Assembly (NCBI RefSeq): GCF_029227915.1
Contig: NC_079876.1
Coordinates: 34,579,828 to 34,643,827 of the forward strand
Origin: Hydractinia symbiolongicarpus
Lineage: Eukaryota; Cnidaria; Hydrozoa; Anthoathecata; Hydractiniidae
DNA: 64,000 bases
Direction of reading: 5' to 3'
The notes below the pieces were generated by a model, which was given only the letters and a program-made list of their open reading frames with translations, was not told the DNA's origin and did no database searches. The position numbers were made by a program, and so were the translations under genes. This document shows positions 1 through 10,505 of this stretch, one piece after another. Each line of letters begins with the position of its first letter. Position 1 is the first letter of the stretch.

Positions 1-41
1 GAGTTCCGGCAATCACGTCAAATTAAGAAGAATGTTATTTC

Positions 42-52
42 TTGGAGTCCAA
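42..52. other. Dyad TTGGA-G-TCCAA
   Basis: TTGGA and TCCAA are exact reverse complements separated by one base. The word is present in most monomers and is altered in subclasses with TTCTTGAAGTCC, TTCTTAGAGTCC, TTCTTGGAATCC or TTCTTGACGTCC. No function is shown. Confidence 0.65.
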
Positions 53-373
53 TTGTCTCATTTATCAGATATATCAGGTCACAGTCCAAAGTTAGTTCAA
101 TTAAGTCCCATAGTCAATCGTTTCACTGTTAAAAGCGATGCAACCTAGTAATATCAGATAAATATCGCTAAATACATGTTGGTACGGATATGTGCCTCAA
201 CCATTGTAACTCAAACGGATTGATACTGTTAGAAAGTCAATGAAATGTACTTTTTGAAACTGTCTCTATTTTTTCAGCGCGGGATAACAGCTAGGATTGG
301 TCCCACAGTAAGAAATGACTTATTTATCTAAATTTTTAAATGAAACGTTACCACAGAGCCCAGTGTAATCGCT

Positions 374-746
374 AAGTTTCGGCAATCATGTCAAATTAAG
401 AAGAATGTTATTTCTTGGAGTCCAATTGTCTCCCTTATCACATTTATCAGGTGACAGTCCAAAGTTAGTTCAATTAAGTTCCACAGTCAATCGTTTCTTT
501 GTTAAAAGCGATGAAACCTAGTAATATCAAAAAGATATCGCTAAATACATGTTGGTACGAATATGTGACCCAACCGTTGAAACTCAAACGGATTGACACC
601 GTTAGAAGGTCAATGAGGTGTAGTTTTTGAAACTGTCGCTATTTCTTCAGCGCGCGATAACGGATAGGATTGGTGCCACAGTAAAGAACGACTTATTTAT
701 CTAAATTTTTAAATGAAGTGCTACCACAACGCCCAGTGTAATCGCT
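374..746. repeat. Representative full satellite monomer (373 bp)
   Basis: This copy illustrates the unit. In order it holds the AAGTTTCGGCAATCATG start landmark, CTTGGAGTCCAATTGTCTC with a short dyad, a TCACATTTATCAGGTGACAG segment, AAGTTCCACAGTCAATCG, AAAGCGATGAAACCTAG, ATATCGCTAAATACATG followed by the GTAC-centred near-palindrome, CCAACCGTTGAAACTCAAAC with a CCGTT/AACGG dyad, ACACCGTTAGAAGGTCAATG, TTTTTGAAACTGTCGC, TTCAGCGCGCGATAACGG, GATTGGTGCCACAGTAAAG, TTATTTATCTAAATTTTTAA, and the AGTGCTACCACAACGCCCAG end. The unit boundaries are arbitrary because the array is continuous. The next unit begins at 747. Confidence 0.93.
574..591. other. Dyad CCGTT-n8-AACGG
   Basis: CCGTT and AACGG flank GAAACTCA here (GTAACTCA in other copies). 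The word occurs in monomers with AACCGTTG and is weakened in those with AAACGTTG, where the left arm becomes ACGTT. It resembles the end bases of a CENP-B box only loosely and has the wrong spacing. Confidence 0.6.
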
Positions 747-1089
747 GATTTCCGGCAAACACGTCAAATTAAGAGGAATGTTTTTTCTTGGAGTCCATTT
801 GTCTCATTCATTACATTGATCAGGTCACAGTCCAAAGTTAGTTCAAATATGTCCCACAGTCAATCGTTTCACTGTTAAAAGCGATGCAACCTAGTAATAT
901 CAGATAAATTACGCTAAATACATGTTGGTACGAATATGTGACCCAACCGTTGTAACACAAACGGACTGACACCGTTAGAAAGTCAATGAAATGTAGTTTT
1001 TGAAACTGTCGCTATTTTTTCAGCGCGCGTAACGGATAGGATTGGTCCCACAGTAAAGAAAGACTTATTTATCTAAATTTTTAAATGAA

Positions 1090-1104
1090 GCGCTACCACA
1101 GCGC
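1090..1104. other. Short hairpin GCGCT-ACCAC-AGCGC in the monomer
   Basis: Five-base arms GCGCT and AGCGC flank ACCAC exactly. The dyad recurs in every monomer that ends in AGCGCTACCACAGCGCCC, which are many. It is broken in the sister class with ACAGAGCCC or ACAGAGACC. The two classes alternate through the array, so the dyad is a variable rather than constant trait. Confidence 0.75.
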
Positions 1105-2140
1105 CCAGTGTAATCGCTAAGTTTCGGCAATCATGTCAAATTAAGAAGAATGTTATTTCTTGGAGTCCATTTGTCTCATTTATTACATTGATCAGGTCAC
1201 AGTCCAAAGTTAGTTCAATTAAGTCCCACTGTCAATCGTTTCTTTGTTAAAAGCGATGAAACCTAGTAATATCAATAAAATATCGCTAAATACATGTTGG
1301 TACGCATATGTGACACAACCGTTGAAACTCAAACGAATTGACACCGTTAGAAAGTCAATGAAGTGTAGTTTTTGAAACTGTCGCTATTTCCTCAGCGCGC
1401 AGTAACGGATAGTATTAGTCCCACAGTAAAGAACGACTTATTTATCTAAATTTTTAAATGAAGCGCTACCACAGCGGCCAGTGTAATCGCTGAGTTCCGG
1501 CAATCACGTCAAATTAAAAAGAATGTTATTTCTTGAAGTCCAATTGTCTCATTTTTCACATTTATCAGGTCACAGTCCAAAGTTCGTTCAATTAAGTCCC
1601 ACAGTCAATTGTTTCACTGTTAAAAGCCATACAACCTAGTAATATCAGAAAAATATCGCTAAATTCATGTTGGTACGAATATGTGCCTCAACCATTGTAA
1701 CTCAAACGGATTGATACTGTTAGAAAGTCAATGAAATGTACTTTTTGAAACTGTCTCTATTTCTTCAGCGCGGGATAACAGCTAGGATCGGTTCCACAGT
1801 AAGAAATGACTTATTTATCTAAATTTTTAAATGAAGCGCTACCACAACGTCCAGTGTAATCGCTGATTTCCGGCAATCACGTCAAATTAAGAAGAATGTT
1901 TTTTCTTGGAGTGCAATTGTCTCCCTTATCACATTTATCAGGTGACAGTCCAAAGTTAGTTCAATTAAGTCCCACAGTCAATCGTTTCATAGTTAAAAGC
2001 GATGCAACCTAGTAATATTAAAAAATATTGCTAAATACATGTTGATACAAATATGTGACCAAACCATTGTAACTAAAATGGACTGCCACCGTTATAAAAT
2101 CAATGACATGTAGTTTTTGAAACTGTCGCTATTTCTTCAA

Positions 2141-2826
2141 CGCGCGATAACGGATAGGATTGGTCCCACAGTAAAGAATGACTTATTTATCTAAACTCTT
2201 AAATGAAGCGCTACCACAGCGGCCAGTGTAATCGCTGAGTTCCGGCAATCACGTCAAATTAAAAAGAATGTTATTTCTTGAAGTCCAATTGTCTCATTTT
2301 TCACATTTATCAGGTCACAGTCCAAAGTTAGTTCAATTAAGTCCCACAGTCAATCGTTTCTTTGTTAAAAGCGATGAAACCTAGTAATATCAAAAAAATA
2401 TCGCTAAATACATGTTGGTACGAATATGTGACCCAACCGTTGAAACTCAAACGGATTGACACCGTTAGAAAGTCAATGAAGTGTAGTTTTTGAAACTGTC
2501 GCTATTTCTTCAGCGCGCGATAACGGATAGGATTGGTCCCACAGTAAAGAATGACTTATTTATCTAAACTCTTAAATGAAGCGCTACCACAGCGGCCAGT
2601 GTAATCGCTGAGTTCCGGCAATCACGTCAAATTAAAAAGAATGTTATTTCTTGAAGTCCAATTGTCTCATTTTTCACATTTATCAGGTCACAGTCCAAAG
2701 TTAGTTCAATTAAGTCCCACAGTCAATCGTTTCTTTGTTAAAAGCGATGAAACCTAGTAATATCAAAAAATATCGCTAAATACATGTTGGTACGAATATG
2801 TGACCCAACCGTTGAAACTCAAACGG
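2141..2826. repeat. Tandem duplication of a single monomer (373 bp)
   Basis: The segment 2141-2513 is repeated at 2514 to about 2826. Both copies share the less common CTAAACTCTTAAATGAAG, CAGCGGCCAG, ATTAAAAAGAATG and TTCTTGAAGTCC markers. The first differences are an A-run of seven against six near 2391 and 2765, and AAACGGATTG against AAACGGACTG, where the match ends. This is the simplest unequal-exchange event in the window. Confidence 0.85.
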
Positions 2827-4549
2827 ACTGACACCGTTAAAAAGTCAATGAAATGTAATTTTTGAAACTTTCGCTATTTCTTCAGCGCGCGATAACGGCT
2901 AGGATTGGTCCCGCAGTAAAAAATGACTTTTTTATCTTAATTTTTAAATGAAGCGCTACCACAGAGCCCAGTGTAATCGCTGAGTTTCGGCACCATGTCA
3001 AATTAAGTAGAATGTTATATCTTGGAGTCCAATTGTCTCTTTTATCACATTTATCAGGTGACAGTCCAAAGTTAGTTCAATTAAGTCCCACAGTCAATCG
3101 TTTCATAGTTAAAAGCGATGCAACCTAGTAATATCAGATAAATATCGCTAAATACATGTTTGTACGAATATGTGACACAACCGTTAAAACTCAAACGGAC
3201 TGACGACGTTAGAAAGTCAATGAAATGTAGTTTTTGAAACTGGCGCTATCTCCTCAGCGCGCGATAACGGCTAGGATTGGTCCCACAATAAAAAATGACT
3301 TTTTTTATCTTAATTCTTTAATGACGCGCTACCACAGAGCGCAGTGTAATCGCTGAGTTTCGGCACCATGTCAAATTAAGAAGAATGTTATTTCTTGGAA
3401 TCCAATTGTCTCATTTATCACATTTATCAGATCACAGTCCAAAGTTAGTTCAATTAAGTCCCACAGTCAATCGCGTCACTGTTAAAAGCGATGCAACCTA
3501 GTAATATCAGATAAATATCGCTAAATACATGTTGGTACGAATATGTGACCCAAACGTTGTAACTCAAACGGACTGACACCGTTAGATAGTCATTGAAATG
3601 TAGTTTTTGAAACTATTGCTACTTCTTCAGCGCGCGCATACGGCTAGGATTGGTCCCACAGTAAGAAATGACTTATTTATCTAAATTTTTAAATGAAGCG
3701 CTACCACAGAGCCCAGTGTAATCGCTGAGTTTCGTCAATCATGTCAAATTAAGAAGAATGTTATTTCTTGGAGTCCAATTGTCTCCTTTATCACATTTAT
3801 CAGGTGACAGTCCAAATTTAGTTCAATTAAGTCCCACAGCCATTCGTTTCATAGTTAAAAGCGATGCAACCTAGTAATATCACAAAAATATCGCTAAATA
3901 CATGTTTGTACGAACATGTGACCTAACCGTTGTAACTCAAGCGTACACACACCGTTAGAAAGTCAATGAAATGTAGTTTTTGAAACTGTCGCTATTTCTT
4001 CAGCGCGCGATAAGGGATAGGATTGGTCCCACAGTAAAGAATGACTTATTTATCTAAATTTTTAAATAAAGCGGTACCACAGCGCCCAGTGTAATCGCTG
4101 AGTTCCGGCAATCACGTCAAATTAAGAAAAATGTTATTTCTTGGAGTCCAATTGTCTCATTTATCACATTTATCAGATCACACTCCAAAGTTAGTTCAAT
4201 TAAGTCCCACAGTCAATCGTTTCACTGTTAAAGGCGATGCAACCTAGTCATATCAGATAAATATCGCTAAATACATGTTGGTACGAATATGTGACCCAAA
4301 CGTTGTAACTCAAACGGACTGAGACCGTTAGAAAGTCAATGAAATGTAGATTTTGAAACTATTGCTACTTCTTCTGCGCGCGCAAACAGCTAGGATTGGT
4401 CCCACAGTAAGAAATGACTTATTTATCTAAATTTTTAAATGACGCGCTACCACAGAGCCCAGTGTAATCGCTGAGTTTCGTCAATCATGTCAAATTAAGA
4501 AGAATGTTATTTCTTGGAGTCCAATTGTCTCACTTTCAAATTTGAAAGG
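2827..4549. repeat. Monomeric satellite segment with CGGCACCATG variants
   Basis: This segment carries about 4.6 monomers. It introduces a variant that lacks bases in the start landmark (TTTCGGCACCATGTCAAATT), usually next to a CTTTAATGACGCGC end, as near 3320-3370. The same variant returns at 7.7-9.0, 15.3-16.5 and 19.3-20.5 kb and near 43.5 kb. The part from about 3900 on is the left end of a long-range copy found again from about 11424. No gene is present. Confidence 0.87.
3900..3919. other. 20-bp near-perfect palindrome centred on GTAC
   Basis: The sequence reads ACATGTT, T, GTAC, G, AACATGT. The seven-base arms are exact reverse complements and only one pair (T against G) fails to match. 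Other best-form copies lie at 7968-7987, 15526-15545 and 43678-43697. The form with GG in place of TG occurs at 11424-11443 and 38471-38490. Most monomers keep a weaker version (ACATGTTGGTACGAATATGT) with two unmatched pairs. It may be a binding site for a dimeric protein or a DNA structure element; neither is shown. Confidence 0.8.
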
Positions 4550-6024
4550 TCACAGTCCATAATCAGTTCAATTAAGTCCCACAGTCAATCGTTTCACTGT
4601 TAAAAGCCATACAACCTAGTAATATCAGAAAAATATCGCTAAATACATGTTGGTACGAATATGTGCCTCAACCATTGTAACTCAAGCGGATTGATACTGT
4701 TAGAAAGTCAATGAAATGTAGTTTTTGAAACTGTCGCTATTTCTTCAGCGCGGGAAAACAGCTAGGATTGGTCCCACAGTAAAAAATGACTTTTTTATCT
4801 TAATTTTTAAATGAAGCGCTACCACAGAGCCCAGTGTAATCGCTGAGTTTCGGCAATCATGTCAAATTAAGAAGAATGTTATTTCTTGGAGTCCAATTGT
4901 CTCCTTTATCACATTTATCAGGTGACAGTCCAAAGTGAGTTCAATTAAGTCCCACAGTCAATCGTTTCATAGTTAAAAGCGATGCAACCTAGTAATATCA
5001 GAAAAATATCGCTAAATACATGTTTGTACGAATATGTGACCCAACCGTTGTAACTCAAACGGACTGACACCGTTAGAAAGTCAATAAAATGTCGCTATTT
5101 CTTCAGCGCGCGATAACGGCTAGGATTGGTCCCGCAGTAAAAAATCACTTTTTTATCTTAATTTTTAAATGAAGCGCTACCACAGAGCCCAATGTAATCG
5201 CTGAGTTTCGGCAATCATGTCAAATTAAGAAGAATGTTATTTCTTGGAGTCCAATTGTCTCCTTTATCACATTTATCAGGTGACAGTCCAAAGTTAGTTC
5301 AATTAAGTCCCACAGTCAATCGTTTCATTGTTAAAAGCGTTGAAACCTAGTAATATCAAAAAAATATCGCTAAATACATGTTGGTACGAATATGTGACAC
5401 AACCGTTGAAACTCAAACGGAGCGACACCGTTAGAAAGTCAATGAAATGTAGTTTTTGAAACTGTCGCTATTTCTTCAGCGCGCGATAACGGTCAGGATT
5501 GGTCCCACAGTAAAGAATGACTTATTTACCCAAACTTTTAAATGAAGCGCTACCACAGCGCCCAGTGTAATCGCTGAGTTCCGGCAATCACGTCAAATTA
5601 AAAAGAATGTTATTTTTTGGAGTCCAATTGTCTCACTTTCACATTTATAAGTTCACAGTCCAAAGTCAGTTCAATTAAGTCTCACAGTCAATCGTTTCAC
5701 TGGTAAAAGCCATACAACCTAGTAATATCAGAAAGATATCGCTAAATACATGTTGGTACGAATATGTGCCTCAACCATTGTAACTCAAACGGATTGATAC
5801 TGTTAGAAAGTCAATGAAATGTAGTTTTTGAAACTGTCGCTATTTCTTCAGCGCGCGATAACGGTCAGGATTGGTCCCACAGTAAAGAATGACTTATTTA
5901 CCCAAACTTTTAAATGAAGCGTTACCACAGCACCCAGTGTAATCGCTGAGTTCCCGCACTCACGTCAAATTAAGAAGAATGTTATTTCGTGGAGTCCAAT
6001 TGTCTCACTTTCACATTTATAAGT
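4550..6024. repeat. 4-mer higher-order repeat, copy 1 (1475 bp)
   Basis: This block of four monomers is followed directly by a nearly identical copy. Matching landmarks lie 1475 bp apart: CCATAATCAG at 4557 and 6032, the rare AAAGTGAGTTC near 4933 and 6408, and a 15-bp internal deletion at 5090 and 6565. Four regular monomers would give about 1490 bp, and that deletion accounts for the shorter unit. The left border is approximate because copies 1 and 2 begin to match around 4545-4557. Confidence 0.9.
5076..5100. repeat. 15-bp internal deletion in a monomer
   Basis: AATAAAATGTCGCTATTT stands where other copies have ATGTAGTTTTTGAAACTGTCGC. The 15 lost bases lie between two TGT words, so a microhomology deletion fits. 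The second 1475-bp copy carries the same change at about 6565, showing that the deletion came before that duplication. Confidence 0.88.
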
Positions 6025-7499
6025 TCACAGTCCATAATCAGTTCAATTAAGTCCCACAGTCAATCGTTTCACTGTTAAAAGCCATACAACCTAGTAATAT
6101 CAGAAAAATATCGCTAAATACATGTTGGTACGAATATGTGCCTCAACCATTGTAACTCAAGCGGATTGATACTGTTAGAAAGTCAATGAAATGTAGTTTT
6201 TGAAACTGTCGCTATTTCTTCAGCGCGGGAAAACAGCTAGGATTGGTCCCACAGTAAAAAATGACTTTTTTATCTTAATTTTTAAATGAAGCGCTACCAC
6301 AGAGCCCAGTGTAATCGCTGAGTTTCGGCAATCATGTCAAATTAAGAAGAATGTTATTTCTTGGAGTCCAATTGTCTCCTTTATCACATTTATCAGGTGA
6401 CAGTCCAAAGTGAGTTCAATTAAGTCCCACAGTCAATCGTTTCATAGTTAAAAGCGATGCAACCTAGTAATATCAGAAAAATATCGCTAAATACATGTTT
6501 GTACGAATATGTGACCCAACCGTTGTAACTCAAACGGACTGACACCGTTAGAAAGTCAATAAAATGTCGCTATTTCTTCAGCGCGCGATAACGGCTAGGA
6601 TTGGTCCCGCAGTAAAAAATCACTTTTTTATCTTAATTTTTAAATGAAGCGCTACCACAGAGCCCAATGTAATCGCTGAGTTTCGGCAATCATGTCAAAT
6701 TAAGAAGAATGTTATTTCTTGGAGTCCAATTGTCTCCTTTATCACATTTATCAGGTGACAGTCCAAAGTTAGTTCAATTGAGTCCCACAGTCAATCGTTT
6801 CATTGTTAAAAGCGTTGAAACCTAGTAATATCAAAAAAATATCGCTAAATACATGTTGGTACGAATATGTGACACAACCGTTGAAACTCAAACGGAGCGA
6901 CACCGTTAGAAAGTCAATGAAATGTAGTTTTTGAAACTGTCGCTATTTCTTCAGCGCGCGATAACGGTCAGGATTGGTCCCACAGTAAAGAATGACTTAT
7001 TTACCCAAACTTTTAAATGAAGCGCTACCACAGCGCCCAGTGTAATCGCTGAGTTCCGGCAATCACGTCAAATTAAAAAGAATGTTATTTTTTGGAGTCC
7101 AATTGTCTCACTTTCACATTTATAAGTTCACAGTCCAAAGTCAGTTCAATTAAGTCTCACAGTCAATCGTTTCACTGGTAAAAGCCATACAACCTAGTAA
7201 TATCAGAAAGATATCGCTAAATACATGTTGGTACGAATATGTGCCTCAACCATTGTAACTCAAACGGATTGATACTGTTAGAAAGTCAATGAAATGTAGT
7301 TTTTGAAACTGTCGCTATTTCTTCAGCGCGCGATAACGGTCAGGATTGGTCCCACAGTAAAGAATGACTTATTTACCCAAACTTTTAAATGAAGCGTTAC
7401 CACAGCACCCAGTGTAATCGCTGAGTTCCCGCACTCACGTCAAATTAAGAAGAATGTTATTTCGTGGAGTCCAATTGTCTCACTTTCACATTTATAAGT
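6025..7499. repeat. 4-mer higher-order repeat, copy 2 (1475 bp)
   Basis: This is the second copy of the preceding 1475-bp block. By eye the copies differ at only a few bases, for example AATTAAGTCCC in copy 1 against AATTGAGTCCC near 6780. The match ends at about 7507, where CCATAGTCAG replaces CCATAATCAG. The near identity implies a recent duplication compared with the differences between adjacent monomers. Confidence 0.9.
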
Positions 7500-9516
7500 T
7501 CACAGTCCATAGTCAGTTCAATTAAGTCCCACAGTCAATCGTTTCACTGTTAAAAGCCATACAACCTAGTAATATCAGAAAGATATCGCTAAATATATGT
7601 TGGTACGAATATGTGCCTCAACCATTGTAACTCAAACGGATTGATACTGTTAGAAAGTCAATGAAATGTAGTTTTTGAAACTGTCGCTATTTCTTCAGCG
7701 CGGGATAACAGCTAGGATTGGTCCCACAATAAAAAATGACTTTTTTTATCTTAATTCTTTAATGACGCGCTACCACAGAGCCCAGTGTAATCGCTGAGTT
7801 TCGGCACCATGTCAAATTAAGAAGAATGTTATATCTTGGAGTCCAATTGTCTCCTTTATCACATTTATCAGGTGACAGTCCAAAGTTAGTTCAATTAAGT
7901 CCCACAGTCAATCGTTTCATAGTTAAAAGCGATGCAACCTAGTAATATCACAAAAATATCGCTAAATACATGTTTGTACGAACATGTGACCTAACCGTTG
8001 TAACTCAAACGGACAGACACCGTTAGAGAGTCAATGAAATGTAGTTTTTGAAACTGTCGCTATTTCTTCAGCGCGCAATAACGGATAGGATTGGTCCCAC
8101 AGTAAAGAATGACTTATTTATCTAAATTTTTAAATGAAGCGCTACCACAGCGCCCAGTGTAATCGCTGAGTTTCGGCAATCATGTCAAATTAAGAAAAAT
8201 GTTATTTCTTGGAGTCCAATTGTCTCCTTTATGACATTTATCAGGTGACAGTCCAAAGTTAGTTCAATTAAGTCCCACAGTCAATCGTTTCATAGTTAAA
8301 AGCGATGCAACCTAGTAATATCAGAAAAATATCGCTAAATACATGTTTGTACGAATATGTGACCCAACCGTTGTAACACAAACGGACTGACACCGTTAGA
8401 AAGTCAATGAAATGTAGTTTTTGAAACTGTCGCTATTTCTTCAGCGCGCGATAACGGATAGGATTGGTCCTACAGCAAAAGAATGACTTTTTTTATCTTA
8501 ATTCTTTAATGACGCGCTACCACAGAGCCCAGTGTAATCGCTGAGTTTCGGCACCATGTCAAATTAAGAAAAATGTTATATCTTGGAGTTCAATTGTCTC
8601 CTTTATCACATTTATCAGGTGACAGTCCAAAGTTAGTTCAATTAAGTCCCACAGTCAATCGTTTCATAGTTAAAAGCGATGCAACCTAGTAATATCAGAT
8701 AAATATCGCTAAATACATGTTGGTACGAATATGTGACCCAAACGTTGTAACTCAAACGGACTGACACCGTTAGAAAGTCAATGAAATGTAGTTTTTGAAA
8801 CTGTCGCTATTTCTTCAGCGCGCGATAACGGACAGGATTGGTCCCACAGCAAAGAATGACTTTTTTTATCTTAATTCTTTAATGACGCGCTACCACAGAG
8901 CCCAGTGTAATCGCTGAGTTTCGGCACCATGTCAAATTAAGAAGAATGTTATATCTTGGAGTCCAATTGTCTCCTTTATCACATTTATCAGGTGACAGTC
9001 CAAAGTTAGTTCAATTAAGTCCCACAGTCAATCGTTTCATAGTTAAAAGCGATGCAACCTAGTAATATCAGATAAATATCGCTAAATACATGTTGGTACG
9101 AATATGTGACCCAAACGTTGTAACTCAAACGGACTGACACCGTTAGAAAGTCAATGAAATGTAGTTTTTTAAACTATTGCTACTTCTTCAGCGCGCGCTA
9201 ACGGCAAGGATTGGTCCCACAGTAAAAAATGACTTTTTTTGGCTTAATTTTTAAATGAAGCGCTGCCACAGCGCCCAGTGTAATCGCTGAGTTCCGGCAA
9301 TCACGTCAAATCAAGAAGAATGTTATTTCTTGGAGTCCAATTGTCTCACTTTCACATTTAAAAGGTCACAGACCATAATCAGTTCAATTAAGTCCCACAG
9401 TCAATCGTTTCACTGTTAAAAGCCATACAACCTAGTAATATCAGAAAAATATCGCTAAATACATGTTGGTACGAATATGTGCCTCAACCATTGTAACTCA
9501 AACGGATTGATACTGT
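7500..9516. repeat. Monomeric segment rich in CTTTAATGACGCGC variants
   Basis: This stretch contains about 5.4 monomers. Three successive copies (near 7740, 8480 and 8870) carry the ACTTTTTTTATCTTAATTC / CTTTAATGACGCGC end, the CGGCACCATG start and the TTATATCTTGG variant. The copies near 8480-8850 and 8853-9220 are close to each other at a 373-bp offset. Most of the segment also matches 14.7-16.5 kb. No gene is present. Confidence 0.86.
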
Positions 9517-10361
9517 TAGAAAGTCAATGAAATGTAGTTTTTTAAACTGTCGCTATTTCTTCAGCGCGCGATAACGGCTAGGATTGGTCCCGCAGTAAAA
9601 AATGACTTTTTTATCTTAATTTTTAAATGAAGCGCTACCACAAAGCCCAGTGTAATCGCTGAGTTTCGGCAATCATGTCAAATTAAGAAGAATGTTATTT
9701 CTTGGAGTCCAATTGTCTCCTTTATCACATTTATCAGGTGACAGTCCAAAGTTAGTTCAATTAAGTCCCACAGTCAATCGTTTCATAGTTAAAAGCGATG
9801 CAACCTAGTATTATCACAAAAATATCGCTAAATACATGTTTGTACGAATATGTGACACAACCGTTGTAACACAAACGGACTGACACCGTTAGAAAGTCAA
9901 TGAAATGTAGTTTTTGAAACTGTCGCTATTTCTTCAGCGCGCGATAACGGATAGGATTGGTCCCACAGCAAAGAATGACTTATTTATCAAAATTTTCAAA
10001 TAAAGCGCTACCACAGCGCCCAGTGTAATCGCTGAGTTCCGGCAATCACGTCAAGTTAAGAAGAATGTTATTTCTTGGGGTCCAATTGTCTCATTTATCA
10101 GATTTATCAGGTCACAGTCCAAAGTTAGTTCAATTAAGTCCCACAGTCAATCGTTTCACTGTTAAAAGCGATGCAACCTACTAATATCAGATAAATATTG
10201 CTAAATGCATGCTGGTACGGATATGTTACACAAACGTTGTAACTCAAACGGACTGACACCGTTAGAAAGTCAATGAAATGTACTCTCTGAAACTGTCTCT
10301 ATTTCTTCAGCGCGGGATAACAGCTACGATTGGTCCCACAGTAAGAAATGACTTATTTATC
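9517..10361. repeat. Out-of-register tandem duplication, copy 1 (845 bp)
   Basis: The segment starting TAGAAAGTCAATG at 9517 is repeated from 10362. The unit is 845 bp, about 2.27 monomers, so it does not keep the monomer phase. Shared rare markers include GTAGTTTTTTAAACTG, GTATTATCACAAAAATATCG, GCATGCTGGTACGG and GTACTCTCTGAAACTG. This differs from every other duplication I found here, all of which are whole numbers of monomers. Confidence 0.92.
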
Positions 10362-10505
10362 TAGAAAGTCAATGAAATGTAGTTTTTTAAACTGTCGCTA
10401 TTTCTTCAGCGCGCGATAACGGCTAGGATTGGTCCCGCAGTAAAAAATGACTTTTTTATCTTAATTTTTAAATGAAGCGCTACCACAAAGCCCAGTGTAA
10501 TCGCT
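10034..10505. repeat. Hybrid 472-bp monomer spanning the 845-bp junction
   Basis: Start landmarks lie at 10034 and 10506, a spacing of 472 bp instead of about 373. At 10361/10362 the expected TTTATCTAAATTTTT is replaced by TTTATCT joined to AGAAAGTCAATG, a sequence that belongs about 100 bp earlier in the monomer. The unit therefore repeats part of its own 3' third. The two parent sites share only TA or so at the join, which suggests end joining or template switching rather than homologous exchange; that mechanism is inferred. Confidence 0.9.

Larger units (their letters stand above)
1..2140. repeat. Monomeric satellite segment, mixed variants
   Basis: This stretch holds about six monomers with starts at 1, 374, 747, 1119, 1492 and about 1864, spaced 372-373 bp. 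Neighbours differ at many positions, so no recent multimer duplication is obvious here. Variants alternate between GAGTTCCGGCAATCACG and AAGTTTCGGCAATCATG starts, and between a GCGGGATAACAG form and a GCGCGATAACGG form. No gene or other element was found. Confidence 0.9.

Noticed and set aside
1-373. Monomer as a simple dimer of two ~186-bp halves
   Set aside because: Only one ten-base word and a few TCGCT words recur within the unit, and their spacings are uneven. By eye the halves do not align.
571-594. Possible CENP-B box
   Set aside because: CCGTTGAAACTCAAACGG shares a few bases with the box but lacks the TTCG start and has the wrong spacing to the CGGG core, so it does not fit the known consensus.
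9517-10361. Inserted foreign sequence as the cause of the 472-bp monomer
   Set aside because: All of the extra bases are satellite sequence from an earlier part of the same unit, so the event is a duplication join and not an insertion.
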